Of a stretch of 64,000 bases of DNA, positions 22,792-31,296 are shown piece after piece (within the stretch, counting starts at the first letter, position 1; the number at the start of each line of letters is the position of its first letter). A program made the position numbers and the translations under genes. The notes below the pieces were generated by a model, which was given only the letters and a program-made list of their open reading frames with translations, made no database searches and was not told where the DNA came from. The DNA lies in the NCBI GenBank assembly GCA_965214915.1, contig CBDCCP010000001.1, positions 1,054,001-1,118,000 of the forward strand, written 5' to 3'. The DNA comes from CATQHP01 sp965214915. Its GTDB lineage: Bacteria > Acidobacteriota > Terriglobia > Bryobacterales > UBA6623.

Positions 22792-24057
22792 TCAGCCGAA
22801 ATGGTGCGTCCCCTCGCGTTGGTTCCAGAAAACCTTCTTTTCCTTGCGCAGCGCCATCGTGGCCAAGTGGCCGGTAATCGCCGCTTCGTGGCCTAACTCC
22901 ACGGGGCAGTTCAGCTTCTCGCCGTGCGCGACGGCGTCGATGAAGTTCTTGATGTGGTCGTTGGTCGAGTTGGTTTCGTTGAAATCCTTGCGCGCGTCGA
23001 AGTGCATTTCCGGCCGCGAGGAGACCTTCTCGGGCAGGCCGCGGGCCTGTTCGGGGTACACGTTGAGATAGCGCATTTGCATGATTTCCATCGTGCCTTC
23101 GCTGCCGCAAAGCTGCTCGCCGTAGCCGTAGTGCGAGGTGCTGAAGGCGGCCGAATAGGAAATATGGAAATGGTCGTCGTACTCGTAGGCGGCCGTAACG
23201 GTGTCGGGAACCTCGCGGTCGTCCTGAATCCAGTGGTGGATGCCGCCGTTGCAGACGACCGACTCGCAATAGTGCCGGCCGGTAATCATGTGCAGCGCGT
23301 CGGTCTGGTGGACGAGCAAGTCGGTGGAGATGCCGCCGGAATAATCCCAGTAGAGGCGCCATTGGAAGTAGCGCTGCTTGTTGAACGACGTGTTGCGGGC
23401 GGGCCCCAGGAAACGTTCGTAGTCGGTATTCGAAGGCGTTGCCTCGTCGGGAATCGCATAGCGCCAAGCCGGATTGGTCAGCGGGCTGTTGCGGTACCAG
23501 AAAGCTCGTGCGTAAACAACGTTGCCCAGCACGCCGGACTCGTAGATTTCGCGCGCCTTGGCATAGACGCGGGAACTGCGGCGCTGCGTGCCGACCTGGA
23601 ATTTCTTGCCGGTCTTCTTGACGGCGTTGACGATATCGACGCCCTCTTCGATGGTGTGCGACAGGGGCTTTTCGCAATACACGTGCTTGCCCGCGTCGAG
23701 CGCGGCCAGCGCCATCTCGTGGTGCAGATGCTCGGGGGTCATGATGAAGACGGCGTCGATGGACTTGTCTTCGAGCATCTTGTAGTAGTCGTCGTAGGTG
23801 TCCGGCGCGGAACCCTGGTCGGTGATGACGTCGTCCTTCGTTTTCGCCAGGCGCGGACTGAAGGTGTCGCAGATGGCTTTAACCTGGGCGTCGTCCTTGG
23901 ACACCTTCATCAGGGTGCGGATGTGCTTGCCGCCGCGGTTGCCCAGTCCGACCCAACCGACGTTGACCTTGGAGCCGGAAGATTGGGCGGAGAGCAGCGC
24001 CGGCGCGGCGATTGCGGACGAAGAAACGAACGTGCGGCGGGTTATTGGGTGGGGCAT
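22792..24057 (-). CDS. Tat-exported Gfo/Idh/MocA oxidoreductase
   Basis: 421 residues. Twin-arginine signal (TRRTFVSSSAIAAPALLSAQ), so folded export with cofactor is expected. Nucleotide-binding VGWVGLGNRGGKHIRTL; EKPLSHTIEEG with the conserved Lys; C-terminal dehydrogenase domain includes WYRNSPLTNPAWR and YWDYSGGISTDLLVHQTD, hallmarks of the large periplasmic acidobacterial/planctomycete subgroup. Likely acts on sugar derivatives together with the neighbouring sulfatase. Substrate not determinable. Confidence 0.9.
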   Translation of the reverse strand: MPHPITRRTFVSSSAIAAPALLSAQSSGSKVNVGWVGLGNRGGKHIRTLMKVSKDDAQVKAICDTFSPRLAKTKDDVITDQGSAPDTYDDYYKMLEDKSIDAVFIMTPEHLHHEMALAALDAGKHVYCEKPLSHTIEEGVDIVNAVKKTGKKFQVGTQRRSSRVYAKAREIYESGVLGNVVYARAFWYRNSPLTNPAWRYAIPDEATPSNTDYERFLGPARNTSFNKQRYFQWRLYWDYSGGISTDLLVHQTDALHMITGRHYCESVVCNGGIHHWIQDDREVPDTVTAAYEYDDHFHISYSAAFSTSHYGYGEQLCGSEGTMEIMQMRYLNVYPEQARGLPEKVSSRPEMHFDARKDFNETNSTNDHIKNFIDAVAHGEKLNCPVELGHEAAITGHLATMALRKEKKVFWNQREGTHHFG

Positions 24058-24095
24058 AACTGTTTTAGTTTAGCAATCCGCGGCGGCGGTCTTGC

Positions 24096-24123
24096 TATCC
24101 ACTATTCACTATTCACTATCCAC
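24096..24123. repeat. Four tandem heptamers (TATYCAC)
   Basis: TATCCAC, TATTCAC, TATTCAC, TATCCAC run without gaps in the spacer between the Tat oxidoreductase start and tRNA-Met. A related two-unit stretch lies near 41818-41832. Such heptamer runs occur dispersed in several phyla; role unknown. Confidence 0.7.
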
Positions 24124-24163
24124 CGGCCGCGCATGCGGCCTTGCCGTTGTGCTAACCTGAGGT

Positions 24164-24240
<77 letters not shown>

Positions 24241-24341
24241 ATCCCCCGCGCGATTAACCGAACTTCCGCCGCCTGCGGCAATCCGCGCAGGGAGCGGCGC
24301 GGCGCAACACGACGCCCTCCTGCGCATACGGCGCGGGTCGA

Positions 24342-26435
24342 TCACAGCCCTGCGCAAAAGCCCAACGGCAGCCTGCAAAGATCCGGGATTTTCACCAGGA
24401 AGAAGACGAGGCACATTTCGTCGGTGGTCCTGTCGCCCCAGCCGACCGGCTGCGGCGGATTGTTGGGGTTCCGCGGGTTGGACGCGGAATTGTCGTACCG
24501 GGCCCGCACTCTGAGCGTATCGGTGAGCTCAAGGAGGACAGGCTCCTTATAGGTGTAGAAGTCCTGCCAGTTGAAATCCCAGTCGTCGATATAGATCATC
24601 GGCGTCTCCGCGCCGTCGGCCGATATCCTGTCCATGCGAATCTCTTTGCCGAGCAAGTGCATGTGCGGCAGCACGGAGACGACCTCCACCGGAAAGAGAC
24701 TGCCGCCCAGACCGGCGTTGAGCGCCGAGAACAGCGCGCGGGTCGCTGCATCGGGAAATTCGGCGGTCACTTCGTGGTTGTTCGCCCCTGCCGGAATTAT
24801 GAAATCGCTGTTGATCACCGGCAGAACCAGCACGTTCTCAGCGGTCTGTTCTTCCGCGAAGTGCAGGCCGATGCGGGTCCGGTCGGTCTGCTGCGTCCCG
24901 TCGGGGAAATAGTGGATCTGCACCGCCATGCGCGCGTTCGGCCGCAGGAAGTACCCGGAGCCTGCGGGCAGTACCTGCGGGCTGTAACCGGGCACCCAGC
25001 CGCCCTGAATATACGATTCCACTCCCGTAATCGCGCCGTCAGCCTCGAATCCCGGCCCGCCGAAGCACGTATATCCCGGCCGCTCGCCGGTTTCCGCGGC
25101 TTCAAGAGCCGCCGATTGGCCGGTCGGATCGCCGAACAAGATCACGTGATGGACGATTTTGCGGTTGCCGGGCAGCACCTCGACCTTGGCGATGCTTCTG
25201 GTCTCGTCCGTCGGAACGGGAACGCTGAAGCAGCGGTAGTCGTCCGCCCCGTTCAGGTCGGGCGTGTATTCAGGAACATCCAGGATCATGTCCGGCTCGC
25301 CGAGAACCCAGTCGTCGTTGAAGACCAGCGGCGCCGGCAGGTCGGCCGGATCGCCTTCCGGGGCCCCGTCGTCCACCCAGCGCGCGATCAAGGCGATCTC
25401 GTTGTCGTCCAGGCGGCGCTCGCCGATGAATTCGCCGTGCCCCGGGACCGGTTTCCAGGGCGGCATACGGCGCTCTTGCGTCGAAAGCTTGATCGCCTGC
25501 GCCCAAGGCTCGGCGGATTCGTAGTCCAGGAGCGAGAACGGAGCGACTTGGCCCGGACGGTGGCAGGCCTGGCAATGCGCCTGGAACAGGCGGACGATCT
25601 GATTGTTGAAAGTGACCGCCCCGCCGACGCCGCCGAGGGAGAACGCCACCTGCACCTTGTTGGCATCGATCCCGTCGACGGTCAGCACGATATCGACGAC
25701 CGGCCTGCCGCTCAACACGAGCGGCAGGGGGCCGATATTGACTTGGTCGAGACCGGGGAACTGCGCATGCGCGCCGTGATAGTCCACGTCGACCGGAACT
25801 CCGTCGATCGCCGCCGCCAGCTCCGAGCCGCCGCGCACGCCCGTGCCGAACAAGCTCAAATGGACTTGGCCGGCGGCGAGGTTGATCGGCATCGGCTCCC
25901 ACGCCCCGCGCTCGGCATTGTAAACCGCTACGTTCTCATAGCTTTGACTCCCGTCGGCATTCGCGCGCACGGCGACCGCGGCCGCGAGGCCCGCGCCGCT
26001 ACTCGCCGCGGAAAACAGTCCAGGACTCACGGGCCGGACCTCGAACTCCCCGTCGGCCAAAGTCTCGGCGCCGCGCATCGCCTGCATGTGCGCCGTGCCC
26101 GCGGGCAGGTTGGGAATCAGGATGTTGATCTGATTCTCTGTAACGATGAAGAGCTTCGCCTTGTGCTCGACTCCGGCGCTGTCTTCGATCGTGACCGAGA
26201 CCGAGTCGATCTCCTCCGGCAGCTCGCCCTGGGGAGCGACTGTCGTTTGCTCCGCGAACCCTGCCCCGAAGACAGCGGCGATCGAGTTCGGCGCCAGCGG
26301 CTGCCCGGCGGCAAAGCTGGCTGCCGAGGTGATGGCGATGGCGACTTCATGGGCGCGCAGCGCGGGCGCGCAGACGAAAAACAAGGCCAAAGCGGCCGAG
26401 CAAACCCGGAAACGTTCCTTCGTGATCCACTGCAT
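24342..26435 (-). CDS. TIGR03437 Ig-like, haem-binding and copper-monooxygenase-like fusion, secreted
   Basis: 697 residues from ATG 26435 (frame is open upstream, but this start gives a signal peptide, CSAALALFFVCAPALRAHE). Residues about 25-260 match the Solibacter TIGR03437 pattern (SFAAGQPLAPNSIAAVFG, VHLSLFGTGVRGG, FPGLDQVNIGPLP). A CQACH haem-c motif with APFSLLDYE and RRMPPW follows (about 280-330). The C-terminal half has copper type II ascorbate-dependent monooxygenase-like His motifs (KIVHHVILFG, AVQIHYF, LPHMHLLGKEI). A periplasmic redox enzyme is likely; substrate unknown. Ends beside the tRNA-Met gene. Confidence 0.83.
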   Translation of the reverse strand: MQWITKERFRVCSAALALFFVCAPALRAHEVAIAITSAASFAAGQPLAPNSIAAVFGAGFAEQTTVAPQGELPEEIDSVSVTIEDSAGVEHKAKLFIVTENQINILIPNLPAGTAHMQAMRGAETLADGEFEVRPVSPGLFSAASSGAGLAAAVAVRANADGSQSYENVAVYNAERGAWEPMPINLAAGQVHLSLFGTGVRGGSELAAAIDGVPVDVDYHGAHAQFPGLDQVNIGPLPLVLSGRPVVDIVLTVDGIDANKVQVAFSLGGVGGAVTFNNQIVRLFQAHCQACHRPGQVAPFSLLDYESAEPWAQAIKLSTQERRMPPWKPVPGHGEFIGERRLDDNEIALIARWVDDGAPEGDPADLPAPLVFNDDWVLGEPDMILDVPEYTPDLNGADDYRCFSVPVPTDETRSIAKVEVLPGNRKIVHHVILFGDPTGQSAALEAAETGERPGYTCFGGPGFEADGAITGVESYIQGGWVPGYSPQVLPAGSGYFLRPNARMAVQIHYFPDGTQQTDRTRIGLHFAEEQTAENVLVLPVINSDFIIPAGANNHEVTAEFPDAATRALFSALNAGLGGSLFPVEVVSVLPHMHLLGKEIRMDRISADGAETPMIYIDDWDFNWQDFYTYKEPVLLELTDTLRVRARYDNSASNPRNPNNPPQPVGWGDRTTDEMCLVFFLVKIPDLCRLPLGFCAGL

Positions 26436-26644
26436 GACACACCCCACAACCGCCCCCCACCGGAGGGCTGAAAAGCGGCCGGCGCCCGTCGAGGCTTCGC
26501 CGGCGCCCGACCCTTGAAACAGCAATCGTAGCATTGCTTCTCCCCCAGTGGAGAACACGCACACATTGTAATGCAACCGTAACTTTTGCGGCAGGCAGGC
26601 GGTACGCCGCCGGCGCTGCAATGCGTCCTGCCGGACAGGGGAAA

Positions 26645-28102
26645 TCAAAGAGACGCCGTCCGCCAGAGCTCGATCGCCCGCACGATGCTTTGCTCCAGCC
26701 AAGGCAGAAAGCGCTCTTCGGCCTGTTCGAGGGGTTCTTTGTAGTTGATCTGGAACACTCGTTCGGCCAGCGGTTCGATACCGCCGATCTCGCGTTCGCC
26801 TGCTTCGGTTTCAACCCGTTGAAACCAACACGCCGAGCAGGCGAGCACGCCCTGAAACTCATGCCCGATGCCGTGGAACGCGATCAGCAGCTCGCTCCGA
26901 TTGGCGTTCTTCATCACCAGCCGCGCCCAGGAACGGTAGGCGTGGGTGTTGGCGAAGTAATGGAACTTCTTCGCGGTTTCTACGATCTGGAAGCGGTAAT
27001 AGCCGCTTCTGGGATCGCCGTTTCCGGCGCTGTCCGCAAGGAACGCCGCATCCTCGAACAGCCCCTCCATCTCCCGCTGCATGGTCTCCGCAACTTCCTG
27101 CAGCCGCCGCGCGGCCCTTGCGCAGAGGGCGTCCGCGGTATCGCGCGCGGCCTGCCATTCGTCTAACAAAGCGTCCCTTCTGCGCTGCAAATCTCTCCGC
27201 ACAGCGCGGATCGCATCTTCCGCCCGGGCGGACTGCAGCACGTCCCGCGCGATGCTCAGCGCTTTGACGAACTCGTCTTTCTGGATGCCCGCAAAATACC
27301 GGACTAGGTTTTCAAGATTGCCGCCGTCCGCAGCCTCCAAGGCATCGAGGTATGCGCTGCGCTCCCGATCCCGCACGACCAGCGGAAACCAACCGCTCTT
27401 AACCAAGACCAACGTTGCGAGCGCTCGCGCAACACGCCCGTTGCCGTCCTGAAACGGGTGGATTTGCACGAACCGGTGATGCAACCATGCGGCTTCTACT
27501 TCCGGCGGGACGCCTACATGCCCCCGATGCATGGCGATCAAACGGTCCATCTCTGAAGAAACTTGTTCCGGCGGACAATACTCGTGCAGTTCGCCGCTCG
27601 GTCGTTGAGGGTTGTTCGGCAGCAGTTTGTAGCCGCCGTGGATCAAGGGAACTCTGGTTCTCTTTCCGTATCGATCCCTGCCTTCCACCGTGTCCTGGTG
27701 GCAGGTAATGAGGGCATGCATTTCCTTGATATAGCCGGCGGACAAGACGCGGCGACCCTTCACGAAATCGAAGATGCCGTCCACTGCCGCTTCGTGATCG
27801 CCGATCATGGAAACTACGGCCTCGGGATCGCTCACCGCGCCGTGCGGGATCAAGGCAGCGTCGATGCCGCGGTCGATCAACAGTTGCGTGATGCCGCGGT
27901 CAAGGACGTACAGTCGCTCGATCAAGCCGGTTTCGATGGCCCACTCGCGCTTCAGCCGTTCGTTGAACCGCTGGAACTCGTCCAGCCTTTCAAGCCGGCT
28001 GCGCTGCTCCTTCCACACGCTTTCCAGAGTCCGCAACTCGTTTTGCGCAAGCGCTTCCGGCGCGGCGGCATAGTCGCGTATAGGTTCCCACGAGCGGCTC
28101 AT
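26645..28102 (-). CDS. Fic-domain protein (probable AMPylator)
   Basis: 485 residues. The Fic catalytic motif HPFQDGNGRVAR is complete (about residues 225-236) and follows GVPPEVEAAWLHHRFVQI. Near the N-terminus, IETGLIERLY resembles the autoinhibitory (S/T)xxxE(G/N) helix but with Arg in the last position. The C-terminal about 200 residues are helical and end in an extra domain with FHGIGHEFQGVLAC. Fic proteins transfer AMP (or other nucleotides) to target hydroxyls; some are toxins or defence effectors. Lies next to tRNA-Arg without integrase. Target unknown. Confidence 0.87.
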   Translation of the reverse strand: MSRSWEPIRDYAAAPEALAQNELRTLESVWKEQRSRLERLDEFQRFNERLKREWAIETGLIERLYVLDRGITQLLIDRGIDAALIPHGAVSDPEAVVSMIGDHEAAVDGIFDFVKGRRVLSAGYIKEMHALITCHQDTVEGRDRYGKRTRVPLIHGGYKLLPNNPQRPSGELHEYCPPEQVSSEMDRLIAMHRGHVGVPPEVEAAWLHHRFVQIHPFQDGNGRVARALATLVLVKSGWFPLVVRDRERSAYLDALEAADGGNLENLVRYFAGIQKDEFVKALSIARDVLQSARAEDAIRAVRRDLQRRRDALLDEWQAARDTADALCARAARRLQEVAETMQREMEGLFEDAAFLADSAGNGDPRSGYYRFQIVETAKKFHYFANTHAYRSWARLVMKNANRSELLIAFHGIGHEFQGVLACSACWFQRVETEAGEREIGGIEPLAERVFQINYKEPLEQAEERFLPWLEQSIVRAIELWRTASL

Positions 28103-28268
28103 GGCGAGGACTGCAGAACGGCTCCGACCGCTTTTGCGATCTTATCGCATAGCCTGCAGGCGGGCCCCTCCCGTCCAACCCCGCCTCTCGACGGACAAGA
28201 CGGGGCAAGACGCCTGTTAGACTGAGCAAGGCGCGGCGGCAACAGCGGCTCGGCGCCGCTCGGGGGAC

Positions 28269-28345
28269 GGGCGCGTAGCTCAGTTGGATAGAGCATCTGC
28301 CTTCTAAGCAGAGGGTCCCAGGTTCGAGTCCTGGCGCGCCTGCCA
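28269..28345 (+). tRNA. tRNA-Arg (TCT)
   Basis: 77 bases with encoded CCA. D-arm GTAGCTCAGTTGGATAGAGC, anticodon loop CTTCTAA within TCTGC/GCAGA, T-arm CCAGGTTCGAGTCCTGG. Acceptor GGGCGCG pairs with CGCGCCT, leaving a G1-U72 wobble. Anticodon TCT decodes AGA/AGG. Confidence 0.95.
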
Positions 28346-28368
28346 TCGCCTCCGCCGCGCGCGGGGGA

Positions 28369-29475
28369 TCAACGGGGGGCTTCGGGCTCTTCCTCCGGCA
28401 GAGGCTCGATGTCTTCGATCTCCTCGAACGAAATTGTCGCTTCGACCGTGAACTTGCGGTAAAGCCGAAACTCGACTTCGTTGCGGCTGAGCATTTTTCC
28501 GCTGCGCATGAAGACCTGCGCCTTGAGCGGCAGCAGGAAGTCTTGGCCGCTGATGGCGATGAAGTCGTAGTCGAGGCGCGAGCGGGCCTCCTGCATGGGA
28601 AAATCGCGGGGGATCTCGCGCGCCTCCATCACGATGCGCAGCACCCTCTCGGATTCCTTGTCGATATAGACGAGACCCTCGTAGGCCGTGCGGATGGTGC
28701 GCTCCGGCAGGCCCTCGGCGGCTCCGTGAGAGGTCAGCGACCAACTCGAGCGGCTGCGCGGCACTTTCACGTTGAAGACGTAAACCGGACGCCCGCGCAA
28801 AAGCGAATGGCGCGCCCAGGTAAATTGCGCGTCGGTCTGAAGGGAAAAAAGGCCGGCCAGGGTAGAGCCGAACTCGCCGCTGCTGACGGCCCCGTCGAGT
28901 TGCTCGAAGGACTTGCCCGAGGCGCGGTCGTTGACGCTGAGCAGCTCGTAGCTTTCCCTGCCCTCGACATAGCCCACGCGCGTCTTGATCTCGTCGTACT
29001 TGAGCCAATCCATTTCCAGGCCGCTGGGGTCGACGTAGCGCCGGGTAAGCTGCAGGCACATGTAATCCGGCAGGCCGGCGGTATAGGCCTTGGCGTTGGC
29101 GCGGGCCTCGGCGATGATGCGCCGCTGCTCTTCGAGGGACGGCGGAGACGGCTGCTGGGTGCGCCGGCCGGTTTCGGCAACGAGGCGCGGCGCGGGCAGG
29201 CCGGCCGTCGACGGCTGCAGCGCTTCGAGCGCCTGCAGCGTCCTGGGGCCGATGCCCCAACCCACGAACTCCTCGATCAGCTTGTCGCTCAGGGCGAACT
29301 TCAGCTTTTGGGTTTTCAGGTAATTGGCGATCTGCTTGTCTTTGAACCCCTGTTCGAGGGACGACTTGAGGAAGTCCCGCAGGCGGTCGTAGTCGAGAGC
29401 GGCTTGCGCGGCGAGAATCAGCGCGGCCGCCAAGGAGGCGCAGAGCAAGCGGCGGGCAACGCGCAGGGCCGGCAT
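28369..29475 (-). CDS. Secreted protein of unknown function
   Basis: 368 residues with signal peptide (RRLLCASLAAALILAAQAAL). N-terminal about 70 residues are helical (LRDFLKSSLEQGFKDKQIANYL) and may bind a partner; the C-terminal about 220 residues are beta-rich (LPDYMCLQLTRRYV, YELLSVNDRAS, WARHSLLRGRPVYVFNVKVP, YEGLVYIDKESERVLRIVM), recalling outer-membrane lipoprotein carrier-like sheets. The acidic tail EPLPEEEPEAP is unusual. Upstream of it on the same strand is recO, 36 bases away. I do not recognise a named family. Confidence 0.7.
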   Translation of the reverse strand: MPALRVARRLLCASLAAALILAAQAALDYDRLRDFLKSSLEQGFKDKQIANYLKTQKLKFALSDKLIEEFVGWGIGPRTLQALEALQPSTAGLPAPRLVAETGRRTQQPSPPSLEEQRRIIAEARANAKAYTAGLPDYMCLQLTRRYVDPSGLEMDWLKYDEIKTRVGYVEGRESYELLSVNDRASGKSFEQLDGAVSSGEFGSTLAGLFSLQTDAQFTWARHSLLRGRPVYVFNVKVPRSRSSWSLTSHGAAEGLPERTIRTAYEGLVYIDKESERVLRIVMEAREIPRDFPMQEARSRLDYDFIAISGQDFLLPLKAQVFMRSGKMLSRNEVEFRLYRKFTVEATISFEEIEDIEPLPEEEPEAPR

Positions 29476-29511
29476 GGTTCTCAGTTTAGCCGAGCGGCGG
29501 CGGCGGCATGG

Positions 29512-30297
29512 TCAGGCGATCGCCTCCAACGCGGCCGCGCTGTGCAGCGGGCCTTCGCATTGCGCCTCCGCGCGCTGCACCAGGAAACGCTGCAAATCCG
29601 CGGCGCTGCGGCGCTCGACGGCGATTTCGGTCGGCTTGGCGCGCAGCATCCGCGCGGCGAGCCGACGGGACTCCGGCGTCATGGCGCAGGCGCCGCCGTC
29701 TTTGTAGCGCGCGTCGAACAGGCCCGGCCGCGAGCGGCTGAAATAAACCGTGCGGTCGGGCGGCAGGAACTCGCCGCTGACGATGCAGCGATCGAGCGCG
29801 GGCAGCCAGCCGCCGAGACGCACCGCCCACAACAGGTAATAAAGCAGCGCCCGCTGCGCCCAGCCGGCGATCTTGCCGTCCGGCGGGCCGCCGTCCCGGA
29901 ACTGCTCCCGAATGCCCCGCCGGAATTCCTCGACCACGATGCGCAGCAGCCGAAAATGAGCGTCGCTCGGCTCGTGCTCGGGCAAGAGCCGCTCGGCCGT
30001 CTCGGCGATCAAGTCGAGGGCGGCGCTTGTCGGATAGTCCGCCCGCAGCAGCGCCGGCGGCGCCAGCAGTTCCGCGCGTTCGAGACGCACCAGCTCCAGC
30101 GTGTCCTTTTGCACATAGAAAAGCCGGGAATGCGCCAGGCGTTCGAGAGACGAGCCGAAGCGGCTCTTGGGGCGGCGGACTCCGCGCGCCACGCCCCGCA
30201 GCTTGCCCCGGTCGCGCGCGAAGAAGCTGACGACGAGGTCGGCTTCGCGGAACGGATAGCTGCGCAGAATCAAGGCTTCGCTTTCGCGGGAGGGCAC
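29512..30297 (-). CDS. recO: DNA repair protein RecO
   Basis: 261 residues, usual length. N-terminal OB fold: EALILRSYPFREADLVVSFF, RDRGKLRGVARGVRRPKSRFGSSLE, LVRLERAEL. C-terminal helical domain includes RALLYYLLWAVRLGGWLPALDRCIVSGE. RecO loads RecA at gaps with RecR and RecF. The zinc-ribbon region retains only two cysteines (DRCIV and GGACAMT), so a classical four-Cys site is absent; this occurs in many RecO proteins. No recR or era neighbour. Confidence 0.88.
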   Translation of the reverse strand: MPSRESEALILRSYPFREADLVVSFFARDRGKLRGVARGVRRPKSRFGSSLERLAHSRLFYVQKDTLELVRLERAELLAPPALLRADYPTSAALDLIAETAERLLPEHEPSDAHFRLLRIVVEEFRRGIREQFRDGGPPDGKIAGWAQRALLYYLLWAVRLGGWLPALDRCIVSGEFLPPDRTVYFSRSRPGLFDARYKDGGACAMTPESRRLAARMLRAKPTEIAVERRSAADLQRFLVQRAEAQCEGPLHSAAALEAIA

Positions 30298-30464
30298 GGC
30301 GGGAAATCTATTCTCTTACCGAATAGTCTCGCATCGCGGGCGTCTTGCGGGCTGTTCAGGCTAACCGATTGCGCTCCGGCGCGTCCGTTGCAATGGAGCG
30401 GGAACAAAGCATGTCCGCCCCTCGTATTCCCATGCAGCACACCGGCGCTGAAAGGAGACGCCCC

Positions 30465-31247
30465 ATGCCTCACGCCCAACGAACCGCGCTTGCGCTCGCC
30501 GCCGCCCTCTGTTTGGCGGCCGCTCCGCTCGCCGCCAAGGTCAGCGAAGACTTCGACCGCTCCTTCGAACTCGCTGCAGGCGGCAGCGTCGCCGTAGCCA
30601 ATATCAACGGCTCGATTAAAATCCGGGCGGCGGACGGCGACCGGGTCGCCCTGCACGCCGTCAAGACCGCCGACAACGCCGACGCGCTGCAAGCCGTGAC
30701 GATCGCCATCGACGCCTCGCCGTCTGAGCAGGACGGTAAAATCCAACGCCTGCGGATCGAAACGAAACACAGCAAACGCGGCTGGTTGCGCTGGGGCGGC
30801 AACGCCAAAGTCGCCTACGAGCTGACCGTCCCGCGCGGCGCGGCGGTCGAGGCGAAATCGGTCAACGGGGGGATAACGATCGAAAACGTGCAAGGCGGCA
30901 GCGTAGCGGAAACGGTCAACGGCGCAGTGAATATCAGCGGCGCGGGAGGCGCGGTCACGGCCAAGACGGTCAACGGCGCAGTGCGCGCGGGCATCGCCGA
31001 CGCGGCGGCGGGCGAAAGCTGTTCGTTCAAGACGGTCAACGGCTCGCTGCGGGTCGCGCTGCCCCCCGGCGTCAGCGGAAAATTCCGCGCAAGCACCCTC
31101 CACGGCGCCATCGAAACCGACTTTCCGCTGGAAGTCCGCAAGGCCAGGCACTGGGGCAAAAAATCCATCGACGCGCAACTCGGCGACGGCAATGCGAGCT
31201 TTTCGTTTTCGACCGTGAACGGCTCGATCGACATCCTCAAAAACTGA
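30465..31247 (+). CDS. DUF4097-family secreted beta-repeat protein
   Basis: 260 residues from ATG 30465, chosen because GAAAGGAG lies eight bases upstream and a signal peptide follows (TALALAAALCLAAAPLAAK); the open frame extends upstream without one. The mature part is a right-handed beta-helix-like repeat, with the word TVNG recurring (ETVNGAVNI, KTVNGAVRA, KTVNGSLRV, STVNGSIDI) at about 20-residue spacing. DUF4097 proteins are putative adhesins or envelope-associated proteins. Between recO and a TonB receptor, not obviously linked to either. Confidence 0.82.
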   Translation: MPHAQRTALALAAALCLAAAPLAAKVSEDFDRSFELAAGGSVAVANINGSIKIRAADGDRVALHAVKTADNADALQAVTIAIDASPSEQDGKIQRLRIETKHSKRGWLRWGGNAKVAYELTVPRGAAVEAKSVNGGITIENVQGGSVAETVNGAVNISGAGGAVTAKTVNGAVRAGIADAAAGESCSFKTVNGSLRVALPPGVSGKFRASTLHGAIETDFPLEVRKARHWGKKSIDAQLGDGNASFSFSTVNGSIDILKN

Positions 31248-31296
31248 GCCGCGCGGGCGCCGCATGCCGCTGGATCCGGCGGAAATTTGAGCGCGG

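Noticed and set aside
26645..28345. Genomic island integrated at tRNA-Arg
   Set aside because: No integrase and no repeat of the tRNA 3' end was found in the window.
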